Positions 7,671 to 14,532 of a stretch of DNA of 14,532 bases are shown here, piece by piece; positions within the stretch are counted from its first letter, which is position 1; each line of letters starts with the position of its first letter. The position numbers and the translations under genes were made by a program. The notes beneath the pieces are model-generated. The model worked only from the letters and a program-made list of their open reading frames with translations, had not been told where the DNA came from and did no database searches. This DNA is from Coprinopsis marcescibilis (Eukaryota > Basidiomycota > Agaricomycetes > Agaricales > Psathyrellaceae): positions 1 to 14,532 of the forward strand of contig ML210576.1 of the NCBI GenBank assembly GCA_004369085.1, read 5' to 3'.

Positions 7671-8063
7671 CATAATTAGAGGAATATAATTTTGTGGATG
7701 TCCTAAGAGACAACTTCTAAGGTTGTGGTACGGATATATCAGCGGGGCATATGTACCATAGAGCTAATCCAGATGTGGGTGGCCAGTGTTGAGTAACGAG
7801 CGTAGTACAACATTCAACAGAGTGACTATACGTATTAGTAGCTAGATATCGTTCGTGAAAGAGAGTGTGTTGTAAAGGTCCGTGCCAGTGATGATGACAG
7901 CATGAGATGCGGAGAAAGCGGCATGAGAGGGGTGACAGTTCGACAAGAGCCCTAAATTAAAAATAATAAACTCCCCAACAAGGGAAGAGAAAGCGGGATG
8001 GTTCATGAGCTCGTTGCTGAACAACAAGAAGGGACAAATGTCAAGCAACGTTCGTAGAAGGTC
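7671..8063. other. Intergenic stretch right of repeat B
   Basis: This is the 3' flank of the DUF7137 gene. Only short ORFs without recognisable content are present. It is A/T-rich in places (for example 7953-7970). No RNA gene or terminator can be supported. Confidence 0.4.
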
Positions 8064-8857
8064 TTAGTTTCTATGGTTGTTGGTCCTGAGTAGGTGAAAT
8101 CCGGAGAGGAAGCAGATGATGAGTGTGACGAGAAGGCTGATGGCGGCAGGGTGGGTCGACATGCCCGCGGCGGCAGAGCACACCGTACATCTCCAACCTA
8201 GTGACGACCGTCGGTGTGAGGCGTATATCAAAGGTTATCGCAGAACAAGGACATACCGTCTGCCAACGCAACGTACGGTTGTGGCGTATACAGGGCAAAC
8301 TTGAGATTGCTGTTTGGGGCCAAGAACCCAGGTCTCCTCGCAGAATCAAATCCACGCTCATCGCATATCATCAGTTGGCATTCGGCTTGAGGAAGAGGTG
8401 TTTCTGGGTGCGCCATCTGATACGAATGGACGTCCCAAACGACTTGTGTGGCCGCTCCTGGGAGCAGACCCTCTGGGTCGGGACCGACAGGGAAGGTGAC
8501 CCGTCCACAGGCCGCAGAGACCGTTAAAGAAGTCGGCTCAGCCAGCACGTAGGTGAAATTCCATCCGAAAGTGATCAAGTTGCCTTGTGCGACCTTGTAG
8601 TATGATGTTGCGGTCGCAGGGGGTTGTGTGAACTCGAGTGTGCCAGCAGGGGCAGATTGTGGGATGGGACGCCGAGTTGTCATGTTTAGGAACTGGAGGA
8701 GGTCGGCGGGTGATGTACGATGCTGAAATGGACAGGGACAGCGAGGGCAGCGACGACAGCGTCGACAACGACAAAGATGGTGAGCGAAGCTGCAAAGCCG
8801 CAGGACAAACAACCACCTCTCATCCGCTCGCTTACAAATCCCATCAATTCTGCACAT
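8064..8857 (-). CDS. DUF7137-domain protein, secreted or membrane-anchored
   Basis: The secure part has two exons: one ending at 8257 and 8197-8064, joined over a 59-nt intron (GTATGT to CTAG). From the in-frame ATG at 8683 this gives 186 aa. The domain pattern of fungal DUF7137 is clear: PAGTLEFTQPP, SYYKVAQGNLITFGWNFT, VVWDVHSYQ, CQLMICDERG, NLKFALYTPQPY, then a G-W-R-C-T-V-C block. A hydrophobic helix near the C-terminus (AAISLLVTLIICFLSGFHLL) suggests a membrane anchor or GPI-type tail. The N-terminus is unresolved. A good intron (8835-8790) would join MCRIDGI to a signal-like stretch (TIFVVVDAVVAALAV), but that stretch is in another frame than the domain and no normal intron bridges them. 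A continuous open frame from ATG 8857 also exists but has an unlikely Cys/Arg-rich start. The role is unknown; an extracellular, cell-surface location is inferred. Confidence 0.75.
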
Positions 8858-10892
8858 GGCAATAGTCGCCCCTAACCCTCGCTGGGCTTTGTAGCGTTCG
8901 AACTGACACATCCATTTGTGCAAGAGATTTGCTTCAAAACTACACAAGTCTACATGGCTCAGTACCAGGGGGACTCAGGGGAGGCACAGTATAGCTGTGT
9001 ATCCCCCGGCTGCGGCGATCACTCTACCTGAAACTCTTTCCACACATCTTTGTTTATTTGACAAACCCTGTAACGGTGCTCGTTTGGAGGCGGCTCTAAG
9101 CCTTGTATCCCGTACACATACCTTACGCCTTGCACGTACGCTCGGGGGATTTCTCTGCCTTTGGCTGGGCTGGTTACGGATTTATTCGAGGTCGCTCGAG
9201 ATTATGAGGCCCAGTCAAGTATGTACTGGCCTTGGAGCCAAGTAGAACCGTCAAACCCGAGCGACAAATTTCATGCCGGGTAGCAGGACCCTCTGCTCAA
9301 TACCCGATACAATGGAAATTGAGCAACCTGCTTTGAAGTATACCTTGTTGCGTCACGGTTACCAAGTCGTTCACTTCCATCTATGCGAAGACATTAGGAT
9401 CGCTCCGATTTCCGTCGGCACAACTGAGGAACGTAAAAGTCCATGTGACCGAGGTCGTAAGAGCTGCACATTCTTTACCATGCGTACAGTAGATACCGAA
9501 TTGCTGCTGCTGAGTAAACGCGAGGTGCTGAGACGCTGCTTTCCCACCCTGAATCTATGCACCTCCATCAACCGAACGATGCCTCCGGTCTTAAGGTTAT
9601 ATCGGAGGGTCTAATGAGCCGCCACTGATGAGCAGGGCCCCTGAACCCCATCCACATTACTTGTGGGCTTTCCAAGGCTTCCCATACGGGAAGAATTGCC
9701 ATCAACGACTACCCAACGCCCTTGGCTGCGACCTCGGACGGCCAATGCGAATCGCCTCTTCAAACACGGTTACCTGTCACATATTTACAGTAGCAAGTAC
9801 CCAAGTCTCCTATCACCTCTGCAAGAATGTATGGCACTAGATCAAGCCGGTCAACAAAATGCTGACGTGACTGTTATAAAACGTCGCGACGAGGCTCTGC
9901 AAAATACCATTGTTTGGGAGCGACTCTCTTGGCGATGGACCCATTGGATCCATAGAGTACCACCGCAAACTCTTTAAGTCTTATCACTTGGTTTGTGGGC
10001 AAGTTGTTAGCTGGAGAAAGTAATTTCGGGTGACTCATGGGCGCGCAAATCGCCATGCAAAAAATCCCGCTCTTTCTACGCTGCGCGATGCACTGCACCG
10101 TTGTCCAATGTTCGTATGCTTACTTTCATCAACCAACATGATGGAAGTGAGTTCCTGCGGATTTGAGCACAATTCGGTAATTCATGTAGATCGTTGGTTC
10201 CGTGGTGAACCACTACCCAGAGCTACTTCTTCTTCCTTTTTGCTTGAAAACAGAAGATTTGCGGTGGTCTGTTCGGGAATGCGATTCATTCTGACTTGGC
10301 CCTGGCGCTAGCGGATTGCCACGGGCAGCCACAACTGTCGGGCGCCCCCTTTGCCGAACTCCCCGCCATCACCGTCCGACTCGGCACAGACATATCATCA
10401 AGGTTCGGCACCAAGAAATGATGCAGATGGCGTCTGGTCTTGACATCAAACTGAGCCAAAAGCTCAAACCGCGATCCTCCGTTCTCATCTGCCAGTGGAC
10501 TGCTCTTTTTGGTGGTCTTGGTTCTTTTGGAACCACATATGTGTTCTACTATTGTCAGCAATCTAGTGTCCTTCTCTTTATTCCGTCGAGAAGCACGGAA
10601 ACATCTTTATGGGAAACAAACACTAAACTGTATTGAATGATTCAAGAGGCTTGATGGTCGCAACCTTATGTCACAACTGCAACCCTGCTCACCAACAGGA
10701 CAGCCATCGCAATCAAAACATAACGCCCTTGCGGATTTATTAGTTCTCACCTGCCCTCTGTCTCTTGATTGATCTCTCCTGCATGCTACAGCCCTCGTAA
10801 CCCTTGGTATCCGTCTTTTTGAAAGGCATTACCTCTCCCTAACATTCTGACGAGACGCTTCGACCCGCACCTTATGCAACACTCAACCTGCT
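8858..10892. other. Two-kilobase region without a confident gene
   Basis: The left end is the upstream flank of the DUF7137 gene; the right end (10741-10885) is C/T-rich and probably the promoter/5' UTR of the gene starting at 10893. Between them are only isolated ORFs: 9273-9614 (+, 113 aa, no known domain) and 9663-9977 (+). One 3'-exon-like piece at about 10254-10422 (+) follows a possible acceptor (AAAACAG), is rich in G/C at third positions and reads FGNAIHSDLALALADCHG before a TGA. I cannot assign a family or link these pieces into one gene. The region may hold a decayed gene or an old mobile element. Confidence 0.35.
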
Positions 10893-12523
10893 ATGGCTTT
10901 TAACAGCACAACCTCTGGACCACGGCGCATCCGTCGCGTGCTCGTAGACGACGAGAGTGCATCAATTAACTACTTTGGAAGGTGGGATCTAGTGCGGAAC
11001 GAGTTCGCAGGGGCTGGAAACCAGGGTCCTCCTTTCGAGTCGTCTCTTCATGTTTTGAGACCGGGGCTTGGCAATTTGTCTTTTGAGTATGAAGGTGCGT
11101 GGAACCCACAAGGCTTGACGTGGAGGTCGGACTGACCCCCATCCAACTCAGGCTCAAGCCTCGAGGTCTTTGGCAGCGTAATCAAGCGGGAAAGGGATCA
11201 GCCATTCGATGCCGACTGGGAGTGCTTCGTAGACGGGGAGAACATAGGGAAGAATACAGACCTGCCAGACAGGAGAAGACAGAACCGAGTCAAGCTGTGT
11301 GAATGGAGGTCAGATACTGCCGGAAGACATACATTCACCCTCCAGGCGACCTCAAGACGAGACGAATTCGCCCTCGATTATATCCGATACATACCCGCCT
11401 CTGGCTTGCCAGATGGCCCCGTGAAAATTCAGATACCTGATAATGACCCTTCGCTCAACTACGACAGCGGTTGGACATCTCGTGACGCAGGACACTCTAC
11501 ACCTGTGGTTGGTGCCACGGTGTCGTTTACCTTTACCGGTAGGTCAATTCACCGGCCATACCCAACCCTCCTAAGCTTGTGCATACAGGAACCCTACTGG
11601 AATGGTACGGTTTCCTCCCACGGGATTTTGCGGAGTCAAGTTCCGCGGCACAATTGACCATAGACGGCGGAACACCAATCGAATTCTCTGCTCGAGCTCT
11701 TGAAGCCAGCGATCGGGATAACGTGTTTAATCAAATGTTCTTCAAGTCACCACCGCTGAGTGCCGGTCAGCACAGTATAATAGCCACCCGGCTTGGTCGC
11801 GGGGATGCGCCCTTGACATTGAGCTATTTGGTTGTCGAAAACGGTGTCGCCTTTGACGCCGAACCTGGAGCGGGAACCGGTAATAATGCACCTCCCTCGG
11901 GCGCAGCAGCACTGCCACCGTCAGGACCAAGTGGCGGAACCATCGCTGGCGCAGTAATCGGCACATTGCTAGGCCTTGCTCTCGTCATAATCCTAGGCGT
12001 GCTAATCAGACGGTGGCACCGCAAACGGACGCTACCGATGATCCAACCTCTTCCTGGCTTCATCAAACCACACGGGCCTACCGCGCCCCTCGAGATCGAT
12101 CTTGTCAACTCGCGGCGGAGCGACGAATGGTATCCACCGCCTCGATCTGGCGCCTCCCCCAACCATCGCCGCAGCGCCCGTCCACGCTGGAATCCGGAAT
12201 TCCGTGAAACAGTCACCTCGCTCTCGCTTAACCCCCCGCCTGTGCAGCATGCCGTGCCCAGCACATCGAACCCTAGCGTCTCAGGGCGTGATTTCGATAC
12301 AGACAGCATCAGGACCCTCGACCCACCGCCGGGCGGTTCCTCAAACATGTACAAAACTAATTCCCCGAGGCGACCGCCAATGTCCGACCTCGACCCCCAC
12401 AGCGCTGGCTATCCATACGCGGCGATGGCACCTGAGTTGGATACATACCAGCGACTGGTGATTGCCACTAAGGAGCAAGAAGCAAAGAAGTCCTCGAGCC
12501 GGCCGAGGGAAAGTTATATGTAG
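10893..12523 (+). CDS. Single-pass membrane protein with duplicated ectodomain
   Basis: Exons 10893-11094, 11152-11538 and 11589-12523 join in phase (introns 57 and 50 nt) to 507 aa. The ectodomain consists of two similar halves. The first starts VDDESASINYFGRW (18-31) and reaches the strand motif FEYEGSSLEVFGS (64-76). The second starts DNDPSLNYDSGW (164-175) and reaches FTFTGTLLEWYG (193-204). This resembles tandem beta-sandwich, lectin-like domains in many unclassified basidiomycete transmembrane proteins. A Gly/Pro/Ser/Ala-rich link precedes one helix (about 314-336, GAVIGTLLGLALVIILGVLI), followed by a stop-transfer RRWHRKR and a long, Pro/Ser-rich, disordered cytoplasmic tail. There is no N-terminal signal peptide, so the helix probably also directs insertion. 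A role in cell-wall sensing is possible but is inference only. The start ATG follows a C/T-rich leader. Confidence 0.88.
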
Positions 12524-13003
12524 TTGTATTCTTATGGTAGTACGTGGTGTCTTCGCTCGTTGTCCTTCTCTAGACCGTCCTATCTCGCTATTTCGTCACG
12601 CATTGTCTATACCCGTCCATCCCATTGCATTTGTTCGCGCTTTTCTACCCTCACGCTCTTTGTTAGTTAATAGTTGAATATACTGAGATCAGCCGGCGTA
12701 GTAATCCTTTGTCCGGAATTTCGGTACCATAGGCATTTTCACCTTTGACTCTCTGAATTAATGGTTGTTAAGCACATTGCATTGATATCAGAGTGCTGAA
12801 AATCCCTTGCGCCCAGTCTCATATTCACAGACCTCGGTAACCAGAACGAGCTTCACATGAGATTGGCGTCAACCCAAGGTTTCCTTTGTTTAGAATGCAT
12901 CGATATCCTTGCCAACAACGAACCCTATGATATAACTACAGATGAACTATCAATCCTACATAGCGCGTACGCTATAAAGTGAATGATGAATGAGTGTGAA
13001 GTT
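12524..13003. other. Convergent intergenic region
   Basis: The two neighbouring genes end toward each other here (TAG at 12521-12523 on the plus strand and at 13006-13004 on the minus strand). The stretch is A/T-rich and should hold both 3' UTRs. An isolated GTCCGGA is present near 12711, but it is not a copy of the TCCGGACA repeat of the left edge. Nothing else is recognisable. Confidence 0.5.
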
Positions 13004-14438
13004 CTAATAGGCTATAGGCCCTATTTTACTGTCCCTTGCCTCCCAAGTATATACATTATTCTGCCAATTCGGATTCATAAAGTCTAGTCTAGAACTCGAG
13101 TCTCTGAAGCTTGTGAAATGAGAAGAGAGCATCTCCTCAGAAGTCGTCAAAAGAATGCTGCTCGATGCTGTCGAACTTGACGACGACGACGACGACGTCC
13201 TCGAATGGATGCTCGTTGAATCTAGGGCCAGCCGCTTCTCCGAGGATCTCGAGAACGTGCTTTCGCCGTCGTCGTAATAGTACCGATGTCTTGGCCTCCG
13301 GAAGTGCGTATAAAGATACGACAGAGGTACGACAAAGTTGGACATGAGCACAGATAAGACTGCCTGATACAACGTCACAGTTAACGCGGAAAGACGGTAA
13401 TCCTTGGTCGTTGGTTACTCACCATGATGTGAGCCAATCCCCGTCTGATATTATTAGCCTTCCGTCTGTCTTCTATATCGAAGACGAGGATGTTCTCGAA
13501 GCCAAGAGCGCAGACGATGCCACCGCCTGTTATGATCAGCCCCAGAACAACCCCACCAACAAGCATCCATTTCACTGCCCTTCTACCTGGCATCTTCCAG
13601 AGAAATCGCGAAAGCAAACAGATAACTGCGGCATTTCCAACTATATCAGCTATCATGACACAAGCACATCAGCAGGGAATCACGGAGACAGAGGAGAATA
13701 TCCAACGCACTGAAGCAAAATACCCGAGCCGATCTGTCAGGACTGTCGCCAGGTAAGCCATTGAAAGGGTTCATGCGACCGCTATTCAACTGGCATGAAA
13801 GCACAAAGTGCAAAAGCAACCCAATGGCAGCGAGAGCGAATATGCCGACAAAACCAAGCAGAACTTTGTAGATGGGGTCGGAAGGGTCAAGTGTTCTGGA
13901 GACCGTCAGGGCGATGCTCATACGCGACATCCTTTGCACATGAAGCTTCAGTATGGGATCCCAATGGCTGCATGCAGGCTACGAACGACTCACCAAAGCA
14001 CCAGTATTAACGAAGGAAAACTCATCCAAATTATCGTAACTTGTGTCATGTCGTCTGAGAGCACACCTACAGCCATCACACACGTTAAAAAGAAAATTCG
14101 AGATGACTGACAGATTGGCCTTTACCTTCCGTTGGAATGCGCAGCCAGAGAGTAGCGTAGAACAGAACGTCAGCGAAGAGCGTGACAATCGCCAGGTAAT
14201 CGTCCCATCCCAGAAATTGTTTTCGCTTTCGGTAAATCACTCGAAAGATGGTCAGACAGACTACAATGAGTTGTGGGACAAGAAAAATCACTGAAAAGGC
14301 AAGAAAGGACAGTCAGTCAAGACGGTTATAAGCCATTTCGCATCGCGGAGCCTGCCATGAAATGGCAGACGAGGCGAGTTGGAAAGCACACGACGTACAA
14401 CTGAGCTGCAAGAAAGTCTTATTGACGCCGTCCACCAT
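13004..14438 (-). CDS. Rhodopsin-like multi-helix membrane protein
   Basis: Exons 14438-14399, 14290-14126, 14066-13994, 13931-13711, 13649-13423 and 13363-13004 join in phase to 361 aa. The first helix (about 15-32) ends in RVIYRKRKQ and is followed by GWDDYLA (41-47), the hallmark of the fungal rhodopsin-like/integral membrane family. Then come ILVLWMSRMSIALTVSR (89-105), a helix at 114-138, DIVGNAAVICLL (168-179), a helix near 194-216 and the last helix near 242-260. The C-terminal tail is hydrophilic and has a serine-rich run at about 299-311. Function is unknown; relatives include Pth11-like receptors, but no specific role can be claimed. Intron 1 is 108 nt, the others 59-62. Intron 3 needs an AAAG acceptor, the weakest splice site of the model. 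The ATG at 14438 is the first after an in-frame stop. Confidence 0.83.
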
Positions 14439-14532
14439 AATCACGACCTGCGAGTGTATCGGGGAGCATTGAAGTCACTAAACGCCTTCGAATGGAATAT
14501 ATGTGTATTGTGGAACCCCAGCAGAGTGGTAC
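14439..14532. other. Upstream flank of the rhodopsin-like gene
   Basis: These 94 nt should contain the 5' UTR and part of the promoter. No clear TATA or CCAAT box is visible. Confidence 0.3.

Noticed and set aside
8735..8790. CGACGACAGCG-rich stretch as a microsatellite
   Set aside because: It is short, imperfect, and explained by alanine/valine codons of the signal-like segment on the minus strand.
11824..12354. Long antisense ORF (176 codons, minus strand)
   Set aside because: It lies fully opposite the third exon of the 507-aa membrane protein. The G/C-rich codon bias of that exon keeps the antisense frame open by chance, and the product has no recognisable domain.
3402..12782. Shared 13-mer TAAGCACATTGCA at about 3401 and 12769
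   Set aside because: About one match of this length is expected by chance in a window of this size; the flanks do not match.

Overview
The window looks like nuclear DNA of a basidiomycete fungus, most likely an Agaricomycete; a Rhizoctonia/Ceratobasidium-type genome is my guess and is not proven. The reasons are: genes split by many 46-108 nt GT-AG introns, including very small exons; protein families (DUF6533-type, DUF7137, single-pass membrane proteins with twin ectodomains) that I know mainly from mushroom-forming fungi and relatives; and TATA/CCAAT promoters instead of ribosome binding sites. All gene models were spliced by hand, using reading phase, splice consensus and family pattern.

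Layout. 1-449: non-coding repeat with seven TCCGGACA cores, enclosing a degenerate tRNA-Thr-like segment with Pol III A and B boxes. 940-2536 (-): DUF6533-type seven-helix membrane protein, ten exons, 360 aa. 2537-3774: no confident gene. 3775-4772 (-): RING finger/coiled-coil protein, four exons, 273 aa. 4773-4971: divergent promoter with CCAAT, TATA and a short tandem repeat. 4972-5097 (+): candidate 41-aa secreted peptide. 5101-6942 (+): WD40 protein of the TBL1/Sif2 (NCoR/Set3C corepressor) family, without its N-terminal LisH region and with an apparently damaged 5' splice site. A roughly 97-nt direct repeat lies on each side of this gene (4996-5092 and 7573-7670); the left copy is inside the peptide ORF. 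6943-7572: unrecognised coding-like remnant. 8064-8857 (-): DUF7137 secreted/membrane-anchored protein. 8858-10892: two kilobases without a confident gene. 10893-12523 (+): single-pass membrane protein with duplicated ectodomain, three exons, 507 aa. 13004-14438 (-): rhodopsin-like multi-helix membrane protein, six exons, 361 aa.

There is no operon logic; the genes are separate units. Four of them (DUF6533, DUF7137, twin-ectodomain protein, rhodopsin-like) plus the peptide candidate are predicted to be secreted or in membranes. The other two are a ubiquitin-ligase-like RING protein and a histone-deacetylase corepressor WD40 protein. The most unusual part is 4770-7670. There a 5'-truncated TBL1-like gene sits between two diverged copies of a short sequence that includes a signal-peptide-like ORF, and the gene carries CTGAGT exactly where the family and the reading phase call for a GTGAGT donor.
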